Shown piece after piece: positions 23,765 to 34,029 of a stretch of 45,311 bases of DNA. Under the pieces are notes generated by a model that was given only the letters and a program-made list of their open reading frames with translations, ran no database searches and was not told where the DNA came from. Where the stretch lies: positions 1 to 45,311 of the forward strand of contig JAJYKL010000026.1 in NCBI GenBank assembly GCA_021788625.1. Reading direction: 5' to 3'. Position 1 is the first letter of the stretch; each line of letters opens with the position of its first letter. The stretch is from Chloroflexota bacterium (GTDB taxonomy: Bacteria > Chloroflexota > Anaerolineae > J036 > Brachytrichaceae). The translations under genes and the position numbers were made by a program.

Positions 23765-24460
23765 TTACAACTTCACGATGCCCTGCTGCACAGCCTTGAT
23801 GACCACCTGGGTTCGATCATTGGCATGCAATTTGGCCATGATGCTGCTGACGTAGTTCTTGACGGTACCTTCGCTTAAGTAGAGCTTGCTGGCGATATCC
23901 CTGTTAGCCAGTCCCTGGGCGATTAGCCCCAGCACTTCCGTTTCACGTTCCGAGAGCGCCTCCATGGCCGGTTCTTCAAGTGGTATTGCTACGTGCGGAT
24001 GAGGACGTGAGAGAGGGGGGGTGGGCGGTGTGCTGATGCGGCGAAATTCGGCCATCACCTTACGCGCGATGGCCGGGTCAAGCTGGCTCTCACCGCGCGA
24101 GATGCCGCGAATGGCATTAGCCAGGTCATCCGTGCTGGCATCTTTGAGCAAGTAAGCCTGTGCACCAGCGCGGATGCCCTCAAACACCCAGTCATCCGTA
24201 TCGTATGTGGTGAGAATGATGACCTGAGTATTCGGTAATTCGCCGGTGATCACTCGTGTAGCCTGGATGCCGTTCAGACGTGGCATTTTGATGTCCATCA
24301 AGACAACGTCTGGGTGGGTGGCGCGTGCCAGGGTGATGACCTCCTCGCCATCACGTGCCTGGCCAACGGTGACGATATCGTCCTGGGCATCCAGTATGAC
24401 CGCCAGGCCTTGACGGATGATCTCCTGATCGTCGGCAATTAACACCTTGATCTTGACCAT
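23765..24460 (-). CDS. NarL/LuxR-family response regulator
   Basis: The 231-residue transcription factor has an N-terminal receiver domain with the acidic pocket D10-D11, phospho-acceptor D56 (VVLMDIKMP) and the conserved T and K (ILTTYD, LLKDAS). After a Pro-rich linker (about 145-165) comes a LuxR-type helix-turn-helix with ALSERETEVLGLIAQG and a YLSEGTVKNYVSSIMAKL segment. It is the last gene of a minus-strand run that begins with the histidine kinase at 28907-30328, 4.4 kb upstream, with only 33 bases to the preceding gene. Kinases of that type pair with regulators of this type, so they are probably partners. Confidence 0.95.
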   Translation of the reverse strand: MVKIKVLIADDQEIIRQGLAVILDAQDDIVTVGQARDGEEVITLARATHPDVVLMDIKMPRLNGIQATRVITGELPNTQVIILTTYDTDDWVFEGIRAGAQAYLLKDASTDDLANAIRGISRGESQLDPAIARKVMAEFRRISTPPTPPLSRPHPHVAIPLEEPAMEALSERETEVLGLIAQGLANRDIASKLYLSEGTVKNYVSSIMAKLHANDRTQVVIKAVQQGIVKL

Positions 24461-24493
24461 GCCTGATCAAATAATACACTCTACCCGACAAAT

Positions 24494-26599
24494 CTATGGG
24501 CAGGTAGTCGAGCACGTGACGTGCAGCACACCGACCGTCTCGCCATCTTTCCCGCTGGTGGTAAGCAGGCGGGTGCCATCTTGCCGGTGATACATGCCAG
24601 CCACCACGGTGTAGTCACCAGGAGGCAGGGGAGAAGTGATGAGCACCGCACGCCGGTCGAGCACCGGCTGGCCGACCGCCCAGGTAAATGCGGGCGCCTG
24701 GCCATTGACCGCATCGCCGTCGTTTTGTGCTATTAAATGGCCAGCCGGTGACATCAGGTGCAGGAAAATCGTGGGATTGTCTGTCACCTTATGCAGGGCT
24801 GTCCACTTCAAACTCGTAACAATGCTATCTCCCAACCGGGCTGGCTGGGTGGTAACGGCGTAATTCAACCGGATTTCATCTTCGAAGACGGTGCTACGCT
24901 GGGCTTCTGTTATGACGGAGGTGCTGGGGCGCAAGTCGAATAAAAGCACACTTGTCGATCCCCATGTGAAACGGCCGGCTAATGCTGCGTGATTTTTTAA
25001 CCAGAGCACCGATAGAGTGGTTGGCGCATCAGGATTGCGCGCGAAGTTGACCGACCAGATGCGCGCCGACGAGTTGGCTATAGGCTGCATCAGTGCATTG
25101 ATGGTGTCGGGCGAGTAGGAGTCGATATACCAACGCAAGTTGCCAGCGGTTGCAGGTGCATAACTTGTAAAGAAGCCCTCCATCCAGATGTAGGTGCCCA
25201 GTGCTGAATCACCTGGTTTTATGAGCGGAGCCACTTGCGTCAGGATAGGGCGGTAATCGTCGGCGCTGTAAATGGGTGCAGTGTAAAAGTAAGCCAGTCC
25301 AATAACGAGCACACCCGTAAGGGCTATCACCGGCATGCGGGTGAGCACAAGCATGAGGCGGTAACCCCGCCTGGCGTCTGGACTGCTATCAAGAGCCTGT
25401 GCGACATCACTGGCGGGGGTGAAGGTACGGCGCTGAGCACTTTGAGTGAAGCGGCTTTGCAGAGATATGCGGAGCGGCAACAGTGTGCCAACGATCAACA
25501 GGCTCAAGTTCGGCAATGCGTACAGCAAGAAGCGTGGGAAGAAAAAGGTTACCCGCAATTGCATCGCCATGGCAGCCAAAAGCGGCACTATCGATGCTGC
25601 ACCGAACCAGAAAGCCTGGCGCAGGCGGCTTTCACTGCGCCACAGGATTAGCGCACCGACCAGTAATGCAGCCGCCAGCACCAGAAAGCCGATTGTGGCC
25701 AGGACGGCCGGAGCGAACTGGCTGGCGCTTACCTCGCCAAGGATGCGGGCCAGCAGTGAAAGGGCCAGCGAGCGCTGCATCTTGGTTGATGAACGGGCCG
25801 TGCTGACCTGGAGCGACGCCGCCATGAGCGCCAACCACACACCGATCGGCACACAGGCAACCAGTTGCGCTACCAGAGCCTGTAACACCATCCTGCGTTC
25901 CGCAGGGTCGCGGACCAGCTTGGTGAGGTTTGATCGTGTGATACGCGTACCCAGTAACCACAGCCATTGCATAGGCAACAGGAAGAGTGTGTAGTAGTGA
26001 GTAGCCAGGGCGAGTGCCGTGCTGATGGCATACGTGATCAATACAGCTCCGCGATTCCGCGGCACTGCGCCCAGCCTCCGCACTGGATTGGGAACATCCC
26101 TGCCTGCGGGCAAGCGTGTCCACATCCACCAGGAAACCATACTCATGCCCAGACCCATTGCATAGCCTTTGGCCTGCTGGGCATAATCGACGGAGTAGGG
26201 CAGTGCAGCGACAAATCCAGCGGCCGCGAGCGCTGGCCAGAACCCCAGATGCATCTGGCGGCACAATCGATAGGTGAGAGCCACAGCCAGCAAGCTGAAG
26301 AACACCGAGAATATTCGGATGGAGAGAGGTGACGGTCCAGCCAGCCTCATCCAAAGCCCCAGGATTAAGCGATGACCGGGTGGATCATTGTCGAAAGTTT
26401 GCTGTGAAAGCGCCAGTACTTCGGCGGGTGTGCGATGCCCCATGGTGACATTTATGCCCTCATCAAAGTGCAGGGGACGGCGCTGTAAATCGACGACGCG
26501 CAGTACAAAAGCAGCCAGTACCAGCGCCGTGATGAGCCACAACACGTTTGGGACCCTGTTCAGATGGCGAGAGGGTGAATCGACGGGCGAGTCAGTCAT
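24494..26599 (-). CDS. PMT-family membrane glycosyltransferase
   Basis: The 701-residue polytopic protein belongs to the GT39/GT83 (PMT_2/ArnT-like) group, which moves a sugar from a polyprenyl phosphate to a protein or lipid outside the membrane. Ten or more hydrophobic segments occupy residues 15-450. The first loop carries the catalytic acidic pair D46-E47 in LHFDEGIN. The last 180 residues are an extracytoplasmic beta-rich domain (DYTVVAGMYHR...) of the type that binds acceptors. Its start overlaps the end of the GT2 gene by 8 bases. With that gene and the LPG-synthase-like protein it makes a three-gene cassette for lipid-linked sugar transfer. Confidence 0.88.
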   Translation of the reverse strand: MTDSPVDSPSRHLNRVPNVLWLITALVLAAFVLRVVDLQRRPLHFDEGINVTMGHRTPAEVLALSQQTFDNDPPGHRLILGLWMRLAGPSPLSIRIFSVFFSLLAVALTYRLCRQMHLGFWPALAAAGFVAALPYSVDYAQQAKGYAMGLGMSMVSWWMWTRLPAGRDVPNPVRRLGAVPRNRGAVLITYAISTALALATHYYTLFLLPMQWLWLLGTRITRSNLTKLVRDPAERRMVLQALVAQLVACVPIGVWLALMAASLQVSTARSSTKMQRSLALSLLARILGEVSASQFAPAVLATIGFLVLAAALLVGALILWRSESRLRQAFWFGAASIVPLLAAMAMQLRVTFFFPRFLLYALPNLSLLIVGTLLPLRISLQSRFTQSAQRRTFTPASDVAQALDSSPDARRGYRLMLVLTRMPVIALTGVLVIGLAYFYTAPIYSADDYRPILTQVAPLIKPGDSALGTYIWMEGFFTSYAPATAGNLRWYIDSYSPDTINALMQPIANSSARIWSVNFARNPDAPTTLSVLWLKNHAALAGRFTWGSTSVLLFDLRPSTSVITEAQRSTVFEDEIRLNYAVTTQPARLGDSIVTSLKWTALHKVTDNPTIFLHLMSPAGHLIAQNDGDAVNGQAPAFTWAVGQPVLDRRAVLITSPLPPGDYTVVAGMYHRQDGTRLLTTSGKDGETVGVLHVTCSTTCP

Positions 26600-27740
26600 T
26601 GACGCGTTCGGTTACCGGTGAATCTACACCTTGGGTTCTTTTGTTTTCCGAGACGGGCTCTCCCTGCGGTCCAGGTTGTGCGGCCTGTTGGCGCAGGCGG
26701 TAGAGCACTTCTTCAATCATGCGGCGGTTCTCACGCATGCGATCAGCCGTAATGCCTGTCATGAAGAACAACAGGCTGATGATGATGCAGAACACCCCGA
26801 CTGTCAGCGACTGGTAATGTCCGATGAACTGTCCGGCTTCGCCCGCAGCGATGATCACGAGACGCACGAGAAGCCCGGCGCCGACGATGAAGAAAAGTAA
26901 CGCCAGCAAGCCAAATGTCTTAAGTGGTTCGTACGTCACGTACGTGCGGATGAGCACGGTGGTTTGCTGGGTAACGAAGTGCAGTGTGCCATGATGCAGG
27001 CGAGACGGGCGGGTTGTCTCACGCGCGTGGATCGGAACGCTGGTTACAGCCAGTCCCAGCTTACCAGCCTGGATCAGGCTCTGGACGGTATAGGAGAAGA
27101 CACTGGTGACAAACAGGCGTAGTGCGGCCTCACGTCCGTAAGCACGGAAGCCCGACACGGCGTCCGGTGCCTGTACGCCGGCCGCGACCTGCACCACCAG
27201 GCTGCCGAGGCGCTGCAGCAAACGCTTGCGCTGCGTGAAGTGTTGCAACGACTGAACCTGCCTGTCACCCACGACCAGATCAGCCTGATGCGCCAGAATG
27301 GGTGCGATGAGGGCTGGGATTTCCGTGCCATCGTATTGTCCATCGGCATCGATGTTGACCACGATGTCGGCCCCACGTGACAGGCAGGCATCAATCCCAT
27401 CCTGGAATGCGCGTGCCAGGCCTCTTCGCACATTGTGGTGCAACACATAGTCTGCGCCCATATCACGTGCCACATTCACGGTGCGGTCAGTGGAGCCGTC
27501 ATCAATGACCAGCACCTGCACTGAAGCCACTCCATCGATAACGCGTGGAATGCTGCGGATCACTGGGCCGATATTGTCCTGTTCATTGAGGGCGCATATT
27601 TGTACAAACAGGCGCGGCTCATGCGCCATCCATGTCCCACTAGCGGGCGAGGCGCCGGGTGGAGGACCCCCGGGTGGGAGATCTGATTCGGATCGTACGT
27701 TTTGGGGCAGAAGACTGGAGGCAGGGGTATGGCGAGTCAT
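26592..27740 (-). CDS. GT2-family glycosyltransferase with C-terminal membrane helices
   Basis: The 382-residue protein resembles dolichyl/undecaprenyl-phosphate sugar synthases. The nucleotide-sugar domain has LFVQICALNEQDNIGPV, VIDDGSTDRT (80-85), the DAD metal motif at 131-133 (VVNIDADGQYD) and SGFRAYGREA. Two membrane helices follow at about 285-310 and 325-350. The N-terminal 40 residues are Pro-rich and probably disordered. It would load a sugar onto polyprenyl phosphate for the PMT-type enzyme encoded next. It overlaps the LPG-synthase-like gene by four bases (ATGA) and the PMT gene by eight. Confidence 0.9.
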   Translation of the reverse strand: MTRHTPASSLLPQNVRSESDLPPGGPPPGASPASGTWMAHEPRLFVQICALNEQDNIGPVIRSIPRVIDGVASVQVLVIDDGSTDRTVNVARDMGADYVLHHNVRRGLARAFQDGIDACLSRGADIVVNIDADGQYDGTEIPALIAPILAHQADLVVGDRQVQSLQHFTQRKRLLQRLGSLVVQVAAGVQAPDAVSGFRAYGREAALRLFVTSVFSYTVQSLIQAGKLGLAVTSVPIHARETTRPSRLHHGTLHFVTQQTTVLIRTYVTYEPLKTFGLLALLFFIVGAGLLVRLVIIAAGEAGQFIGHYQSLTVGVFCIIISLLFFMTGITADRMRENRRMIEEVLYRLRQQAAQPGPQGEPVSENKRTQGVDSPVTERVND

Positions 27741-28753
27741 CTTTCCTCCGGGGAAGGCACGGGGAGGCGCGCTGCGCGCCTACGACGCTGGTCGCTGGTT
27801 AATGTTACCCAGCCAGGTAGTCCACAGACGGCGGAGGTGATGATGATGAGTGTATTGACGGCGAAGCCACTGCTGATCGCCAGACTGCTCGGGAAGCCCA
27901 ACAGCATGAAGCCAGCCGTCCAGCCGACTTCATGAGCGCCCCAACCGCCGATGGATGAGAAGGGAACCGCTTTGGAAAGAATGCCAAATGTGGAGCCGAG
28001 GATTGATTGGCCCAGCGTGACGTTCACCCCGATGCTGCGGACCAGTATAAAGATCCATAAAAACAACATAACCCAGATCACCAGTGAAGTGAATACGACA
28101 CCGGCGTAAATACGTGGTGCACGCAATTGGGTAAAGGCGTCAGCCGCCAACTCCCCCTCCTGCTCGACGAACTCGATAATCTTCGGTCGGCGGCTCAGGC
28201 GCGTGACGGCCACGAGTATGCGGACCAGATACTGGCCCAGCCAGGGCAACAGCGCCGTGCCCACCACAGCTATTCCCAGCAGCAGTGAAATGACACCCAA
28301 TACCGGAGAGGATTCAGCGGCGCCTGTAATCAGTGCTGCAGAGACGAAGATAAATGCCACCAGCATCGTGTCGAAGACACGCATGATGACCATAACCGCC
28401 GAGCTGGTTCCCCAGCTTAGTCTGAGACGTTCATGCGCCGCCCACACGAATATCGGTTCTCCCGCGCGGGCTGGCAAGACGTTATTGCCGAAGCTGGAAG
28501 CCAGGGTAGGCACCAGTAGGGGCCAGGTGTCGGAAAAGGGCCGATCGCAAATCCAGACCACTCGCAGCGAGCGCACAACGTTCGTGCCCATATACAGAAG
28601 GACACCGATCAACACTCCGGCCAGGTTCACGTGCAGGAACAGGTCCACAAGGGTTCGTAGCGAGACCTGAGCCAGCAGAAAGGCAAGCAGACCGAGGGCA
28701 ATTGCCCACGACAATAGGGTTTGCCAGCGTATCGCAGGTGTGCCACGCGTCAT
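27737..28753 (-). CDS. LPG-synthase-TM (UPF0104) family membrane protein
   Basis: This 338-residue polytopic protein has about eight helices and the family segments NVVRSLRVVWICDRPF, SSFGNNVLPARAGEP and SIGGWGAHEVGWTAGFML. The domain is related to the flippase half of lysyl-phosphatidylglycerol synthase, and stand-alone versions often accompany GT2 and PMT genes, where lipid transport across the membrane is the suggested role. No tRNA-dependent catalytic domain is attached. It starts 153 bases after the histidine-kinase gene and is translationally coupled to the GT2 gene. Confidence 0.88.
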   Translation of the reverse strand: MTRGTPAIRWQTLLSWAIALGLLAFLLAQVSLRTLVDLFLHVNLAGVLIGVLLYMGTNVVRSLRVVWICDRPFSDTWPLLVPTLASSFGNNVLPARAGEPIFVWAAHERLRLSWGTSSAVMVIMRVFDTMLVAFIFVSAALITGAAESSPVLGVISLLLGIAVVGTALLPWLGQYLVRILVAVTRLSRRPKIIEFVEQEGELAADAFTQLRAPRIYAGVVFTSLVIWVMLFLWIFILVRSIGVNVTLGQSILGSTFGILSKAVPFSSIGGWGAHEVGWTAGFMLLGFPSSLAISSGFAVNTLIIITSAVCGLPGWVTLTSDQRRRRAARLPVPSPEER

Positions 28754-28906
28754 GGATATATCACGTCGAAATCGAATAGCGTTCTATTTTAGCGGATACC
28801 TACGCAGCTATCTCATCTGTGCGATGGTTCGATGCCATTACGGCGCTATTCACCGTCGTTGGGTCGGTGTGGTCAACTGAAAGCTTTGGCTGGCCTCAAG
28901 GGAACG

Positions 28907-30328
28907 TCACTTGACCGGGACGTCTGAAGCAGCTTGAGAAAGAAGCATGGGCACGTTCGCCTGTAGCCTGAGCGTTACCGTGACCGTGGTCCCCACACCC
29001 AAAGTGCTGTCCAGGCGAAGATGTGCGCCGATCAACTCAGCCCGTTCGCGCATGCCGCGTAAGCCGAAGCGCTCGTCATCCAGTGAAGTTACGTTAAAAC
29101 CCACGCCATCATCCCGTACGCGTATGACGATCGTCCGTTCGGGGGGTGGGGTCTGAGTAATGCTCAGGTCTACGTGTTTGGCGCGGGCATGGCGCTCTAT
29201 ATTGGTGACCGCTTCCTGCACAATGCGAAACAGTGTTTCCGCGCTATCCTTGTCCAGCTGCAAATCGTCGCCTGACTGCTCGAAGGTGACATCCAGATCT
29301 GCACGCTGCCGAGTCATCTCGGCGAGCCGGCGTAACGCACCCGAGAGCCCCAGGTCCTGAACCATGTTGGCGCGCAGATCGCTAATCGCTGCGCGGGCTT
29401 CTTCCAAGCCTTCTTTCGCCACGGCCTGAATGCGTGCCAGCTCACGCCGGGCGGCCATGGGGTCCTTGTCAATCAAGGTGTTCACTACGTTGGCCTGTAC
29501 TACCAGCCCGGCCAGTGTATGAGCCAGCGTGTCATGCAAGTCACGCGCCAACCGTACGCGCTCGCGCGAGCCTGCTAGCTGTTCGCGCACCAGAGCCTGC
29601 TCTGCCAGTTGATGGTTGGCCTTTTCCAATTCGGCCTGCTCCGCGCGTTGCTGATCTGCCAGGATACCGACGAAGTAACAGGTAATGAACACCACCATTG
29701 CCTGAGCGCCAAACAGGCCGGCGTTCAGGCGCAGCTGCGCGAGCTCCGGTGACGTAATGGTGACATTGCTAAGCATGCTCATCAGCACGGCGAATGCGGC
29801 CCAACGCAGAGCGCCATGCCGGCCGCTGACCCAGGCGCCCAACAGGGCTGGAATCGTGATAAACAGCAGCGACGCCGAAAGCGGCAGGCGCATGATCGCC
29901 CCGCCAGGAGCGCCTCCAACGGTGCGCGTAAACGATTGGCCCAGATTGATGCCGAGTGATGCCATCACCGTCTGGAAGCCGATACGACTGACAACTGCCT
30001 CGACTGCTTGCGCGAGAATCACCGCAGCCAGGAGCCCTTTGACGAAAGGTGCACCCTCCCAGCGTTTGAATGACGCCACGAACGTGAAGCCCAGGACGAG
30101 AAAAGAGGGCAGCGCGACAGCCAACTCCAATCCCACCACCCCAGGCAGCATTGTCGACGCCACGAGCGCACCGGCCGCAGCCACGAGAATGCGCAGTAGC
30201 AGCGTGAGTCGGATCAGGCGTAAGACTTCTCTCATATTCGGATGCGCCTGTGTAAACCTACTGGTAACCCCATCCGTACTATACATATCCCAATCAGCCA
30301 GCTGATGATGCTGGGTGAATAAAGTCAT
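28907..30328 (-). CDS. HisKA_3-type sensor histidine kinase
   Basis: The 473-residue kinase has six or so membrane helices (about residues 40-225) with no large sensor domain, as in DesK/LiaS-like kinases that sense membrane state. The dimerisation helix carries phospho-acceptor H265 (RLARDLHDTLAHTLAG). The ATP domain shows the N box IVQEAVTNIERHA, G1 VRDDGVGF and GLRGMRERAELIGA. ATG 30328 was chosen for a G-rich site just upstream; a GTG at 30355 is possible. It is the first gene of the run ending in the NarL-type regulator and lies directly after the ABC export operon, which it may control. Confidence 0.93.
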   Translation of the reverse strand: MTLFTQHHQLADWDMYSTDGVTSRFTQAHPNMREVLRLIRLTLLLRILVAAAGALVASTMLPGVVGLELAVALPSFLVLGFTFVASFKRWEGAPFVKGLLAAVILAQAVEAVVSRIGFQTVMASLGINLGQSFTRTVGGAPGGAIMRLPLSASLLFITIPALLGAWVSGRHGALRWAAFAVLMSMLSNVTITSPELAQLRLNAGLFGAQAMVVFITCYFVGILADQQRAEQAELEKANHQLAEQALVREQLAGSRERVRLARDLHDTLAHTLAGLVVQANVVNTLIDKDPMAARRELARIQAVAKEGLEEARAAISDLRANMVQDLGLSGALRRLAEMTRQRADLDVTFEQSGDDLQLDKDSAETLFRIVQEAVTNIERHARAKHVDLSITQTPPPERTIVIRVRDDGVGFNVTSLDDERFGLRGMRERAELIGAHLRLDSTLGVGTTVTVTLRLQANVPMLLSQAASDVPVK

Positions 30329-30361
30329 ACCACCCGCCCACGTTACCTGCACCAAGTGGGA

Positions 30362-30389
30362 TATAGCCTCTCACTTTGGAGAGGCTATA
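30362..30389. terminator. Hairpin between ABC operon and kinase gene
   Basis: TATAGCCTCTC (30362-30372) pairs perfectly over 11 bp with 30379-30389 around a six-base loop. It lies after the MacB-like gene on the minus strand but lacks a U-run in that direction, so termination efficiency is uncertain. It could instead be an operator for the kinase gene. Confidence 0.45.
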
Positions 30390-30473
30390 CCTATTTTAGA
30401 GCGATTTCAACATCCATTCCAATTCGGATCGGTCGAGCCAGGACCCGACCCGTACCGTTGATTGATGAATGAG

Positions 30474-31694
30474 CTATTCGTAGCGTAATGCCTCGACTGG
30501 TTCCAACCGGCTGGCGCGCCAGGCTGGATAGAGCCCGAAGACCACACCGATGATCACTGAGAAGCCGAAGGCAACGATCAGTGCAGTCGGCTGCACGGCT
30601 GGTTTCAGGTTCGATTGCGCTCTCCCAATCAGGTCCGATGCGCCGACTCCCAGACCCAGCCCAATCAGCCCGGCCAAGCCGCTCACGGTGAGGGCTTCAG
30701 TCAGGAATTGCATCAGGATCGTAAACCGCTTGGCGCCAATGGCTTTGCGCACACCAATTTCGCGAGTGCGTTCCGTAACACTCACCAGCATGATGTTCAT
30801 AATTCCGATTCCGCCTACGAGTAATGCAATACCACCGATAGCACCCAGGAACTCCGTCAGAGCCTGGGAGACCTGATCCAAGGTGCTGGCGATCTGCGCC
30901 TGGTTGAAGACACGGAAGTCATTGGGCTGGCCTGGCACCAGGTGATGATTCTGACGCAGGATGGTTTGAATATCGTTCTGAGCCGCCGTAAAGTCGTTGG
31001 CTTGATCCAACTGAATATAGATATCCGATACGGCGTTCAGCCCGGCGGCACGACCCGCGAACAGTTTATTCATGGCCACGGTAATGGGCACGTAGACGTT
31101 GTCATCCGTATTGTTAGGGCCAAAACCACCTACGGATACGGCCACACCTATGACCTTAAACGGTACGCTGCCGACGAGGATGGTCTGTCCCAGCGCATTT
31201 TCACCATTGGGGTAAAGCGTGGTCGCGACGGCAGACCCGATGACCGCCACGTGAGTTTGAACTAAAACGTCATTGGCTGTGAAAATGTTGCCCTCGGCCA
31301 TCTGGATGGCGCGCATGGTGAAGAACGCAGGCTCCTCGCCCGACACCGAGGTGCTCTCATTATTCGTGTTCGTCGCCGCCGCAACCAGCAGGTTGCCTCG
31401 AACCTCAGGCAAAACCATGGTCGCTTCCGGGAGGGCGAGCGGATTTGAAAGGGCCGCCACATCGGCCATGGTCAGACGCGCACCTGGCTGGTTGAACATG
31501 GGCGATACCGTGATCAGGTTCGATCCAATACTGGAAATCCGTCCAGTAATGTTAGCCGTGACTCCTGCCCCAATAGAAAGCAGCGCGACGACTGAGCCCA
31601 CACCGATGATGACGCCCAGCATGGTAAGCAGTGTGCGCAGCTTGTTGGCTGTCAGGCTTTCCAGGGCTGTGCGTATGGTTTCAAATATGTTCAT
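30474..31694 (-). CDS. MacB/FtsX-type ABC transporter permease
   Basis: The 406-residue membrane protein has the MacB layout: one N-terminal helix (about 20-45, [20 protein letters not shown]), a large extracytoplasmic domain (about 50-270) and three C-terminal helices with [15 protein letters not shown] and [18 protein letters not shown] at the end. These mechanotransmitter permeases drive export of peptides, lipoproteins or drugs without moving substrate through their own membrane segment. Its start overlaps the ATPase stop by four bases (ATGA). Confidence 0.94.
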   Translation of the reverse strand: MNIFETIRTALESLTANKLRTLLTMLGVIIGVGSVVALLSIGAGVTANITGRISSIGSNLITVSPMFNQPGARLTMADVAALSNPLALPEATMVLPEVRGNLLVAAATNTNNESTSVSGEEPAFFTMRAIQMAEGNIFTANDVLVQTHVAVIGSAVATTLYPNGENALGQTILVGSVPFKVIGVAVSVGGFGPNNTDDNVYVPITVAMNKLFAGRAAGLNAVSDIYIQLDQANDFTAAQNDIQTILRQNHHLVPGQPNDFRVFNQAQIASTLDQVSQALTEFLGAIGGIALLVGGIGIMNIMLVSVTERTREIGVRKAIGAKRFTILMQFLTEALTVSGLAGLIGLGLGVGASDLIGRAQSNLKPAVQPTALIVAFGFSVIIGVVFGLYPAWRASRLEPVEALRYE

Positions 31695-32365
31695 GACACA
31701 TCACTCTCTATGCGGCCATCCTTGATGGCGACGATGCGGTTCGTGTGACGGGCAATGTTCATATCATGGGTCACCAGGACGACCGTCAGGCCGCGTTCTT
31801 CATGTAACTGTCGGAACAGGCGCAGGATCTCCTCACCGGTGTGTGAATCCAATGCGCCGGTGGGCTCATCCGCCAACAGGAGTGAGGGTTGCGTGACGAG
31901 TGCACGTGCGATAGCCACACGCTGCTGCTGCCCGCCCGATAGCTCCACTGGCCGGTGCCGTACGCGATCTTTCAACCCCACCGAATCCAGCGCGTCCACG
32001 GAGCGTTTATAGAGATCGTGTCCGTGGACACCGCCATAGCGCAGCGGTAACTCCACGTTGCGTAGCGCGCTGGAGCGATTCAGTAAGTTGAACATCTGAA
32101 ACACAAAGCCGATATTCCGGTTGCGTACCGTCGCCAGCTGATCGTCCCTCAGTCGACTGACATCCTTTCCGTTCAGCCAATACTCACCACTGGTAGGTTT
32201 GTCGAGACAGCCAATCACGTTCATCATGGTGCTCTTGCCGCTGCCCGAAGGACCTATGATGGCAACGAACTCACCATCATTGATCTTCAGACTGACGTCG
32301 TCGAGCGCACGGACGGTCTCGTTACCCATCTTGTAGACCTTCGTAATGTTTTTAAGCTCGATCAT
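31691..32365 (-). CDS. MacB/LolD-type ABC transporter ATPase
   Basis: The 224-residue ATPase has Walker [10 protein letters not shown] (38-46), the Q loop in [10 protein letters not shown], signature LSGGQQQR, Walker [14 protein letters not shown] and the H loop VLVTHD. The short length and the ALDS form match the MacB/LolD subfamily. AGGTGG precedes the ATG. It lies between adaptor and permease genes in a three-gene export operon. Confidence 0.95.
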   Translation of the reverse strand: MIELKNITKVYKMGNETVRALDDVSLKINDGEFVAIIGPSGSGKSTMMNVIGCLDKPTSGEYWLNGKDVSRLRDDQLATVRNRNIGFVFQMFNLLNRSSALRNVELPLRYGGVHGHDLYKRSVDALDSVGLKDRVRHRPVELSGGQQQRVAIARALVTQPSLLLADEPTGALDSHTGEEILRLFRQLHEERGLTVVLVTHDMNIARHTNRIVAIKDGRIESDVS

Positions 32366-32397
32366 AGCGTTTCCACCTATTCTGACCTCGAAAGCAC

Positions 32398-34029
32398 TTA
32401 GCCACCGAAGAAGAAGCGGCCGCCGCCGCCACCACCGGTAGTCGTCGGGGCTGCCGAGTTCGGTACCAGGATCGTGTCGCCCGCGTTAAGTCCACTCAAT
32501 ATCTGAACGGTGGTTCCCCCTGCGTCACGAATGCCGACGGTAACGGGCACGGATTGCGTCACAGGCTTGCCGTTGCTAGTGCCAGTCACCTTGTAAACGA
32601 TATAACTGCGTGTCGCGCGATCGACCACTAAAGCACCTGCCGGGATTACCAGGGTATTCGTTGCCTGGGCGGTTACAATCTGACCGGTGCCGCTCATTCC
32701 CAGACGCACAATTGGCCGTTCGAACTGGCTGCTATTGCCGGTCGAACTGGTCCGACCGGTACGAGTTGACTGGCTGGTCTGGTTTGATTGCTGACCCTGA
32801 CCTGTCGGGTTGCGCTGGCCTTGACCACGTTGGAACTGACCACCCTGACCGCTTTGCCTGAACTGGCTGACGCCCGTCGGCGTGATGGCGCTGTTTGCCA
32901 TGATATTGCCGAGTGCCACCTTCACCTGGAAGGTTACACTGCTTGAACTGGTGGTGCCATTAGGTGCGATGAACTCCACCGTTCCTGAGATGGGTGTGGT
33001 GGGATAGGCTTGCAATTGGATAATGGTGGGCTGGCCCACGCGCACATTGCCAATGTCAGACTCGTCTACATTCACCTCGAACCAGGGATTCGATATGTCT
33101 GCCACTTCGACGATCGTTTGGCCACTATTGACCGAGTCGCCTACGTTATAAGCCACCTGGGTCACCATGCCGTCGTAGGGCGCGACGATGACCGCGTCGG
33201 ACAGGCTTTGGTTCGCTGTTTGCCAGGCCACATACGCAGCATCTGCTTTGGCTTTGGCTGCGATGATTGTGTCAGTCACGGGGTAAAGAGCCGCGAGCTT
33301 GTCTTCAGCCGCCTTAATATTGGCCGCGGCACTGGCCAGCGAACCGCTGCTCGCCGGCTGGAAAGCGTTGTCGTAGTTAGCCTTAGCCTCGTTATAGTTG
33401 TTGGTAGCCGTCTGCAGGGCCAGCGCCTGTGATGAAGCGCCAATGGCAGCCGGATTATGCTTAAACGCCGTATCGTATGAGGCTTGGGCTTGCTGCAAGG
33501 CGTCTTGTGCGTTTGCCACAGCGGCCGCCAGGCTGGCGAGCGAAGTGCTGGCTGGTGGCTTGAGCAAGTCGCTATAGGCCGCTTCGGCGCTCGAGACAGC
33601 CGCTTGAGCTGAAGCCACGTCCAATGCGGTCGGTCCCTCTACGGTCTGGCTATACGTAGCCAGTGCGTTAATGTAGTTATCATATGCCGACTGAACCGAG
33701 AGCTTCAGGTTGCTATTATCGAGATAAGCTAAAGGCTGGCCAGTCTTTACCATGTCCCCTTGCTGCACGGTGACCGAAATGATCTGTCCAGAAGTTCTAA
33801 ACCCGACGTCGGCCAGGTCGCGAGCAACAACCTGGCCCGTGCCGACGATCGTGGTTCGCACGGTGCCTGTGGTCACCTGGGCCTGCGTGCCAGCAGGAGT
33901 TGTGTTCTGGCTGTTACGGCCGGCTGTGGACGCCGAGTTTGCCAGACCACTGCATCCGGCCAGCACCAGAGCGGATGCGCCCAACGTTAACGCTGCGTAC
34001 AGTAATCTGCGATTTATTTTCCCGTTCAT
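32398..34029 (-). CDS. Lipoprotein membrane-fusion adaptor (MacA/HlyD family)
   Basis: The 543-residue adaptor begins with a signal peptide ending in the lipobox LVLAGC, so Cys25 is probably lipidated. A first lipoyl half ([15 protein letters not shown]...), a long Ala-rich coiled-coil hairpin (about 90-270), the second lipoyl half ([11 protein letters not shown]) and a beta-barrel domain follow. Two oddities stand out: a Gln/Gly/Ser/Thr/Arg-rich insert of about 50 residues within the barrel region, and a glycine-phenylalanine tail ([12 protein letters not shown]). ATG 34029 is chosen because earlier starts would put 42 residues before the signal peptide. In a single-membrane organism it would form the outer part of the pump with the next two genes. 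Confidence 0.9.
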   Translation of the reverse strand: MNGKINRRLLYAALTLGASALVLAGCSGLANSASTAGRNSQNTTPAGTQAQVTTGTVRTTIVGTGQVVARDLADVGFRTSGQIISVTVQQGDMVKTGQPLAYLDNSNLKLSVQSAYDNYINALATYSQTVEGPTALDVASAQAAVSSAEAAYSDLLKPPASTSLASLAAAVANAQDALQQAQASYDTAFKHNPAAIGASSQALALQTATNNYNEAKANYDNAFQPASSGSLASAAANIKAAEDKLAALYPVTDTIIAAKAKADAAYVAWQTANQSLSDAVIVAPYDGMVTQVAYNVGDSVNSGQTIVEVADISNPWFEVNVDESDIGNVRVGQPTIIQLQAYPTTPISGTVEFIAPNGTTSSSSVTFQVKVALGNIMANSAITPTGVSQFRQSGQGGQFQRGQGQRNPTGQGQQSNQTSQSTRTGRTSSTGNSSQFERPIVRLGMSGTGQIVTAQATNTLVIPAGALVVDRATRSYIVYKVTGTSNGKPVTQSVPVTVGIRDAGGTTVQILSGLNAGDTILVPNSAAPTTTGGGGGGRFFFGG

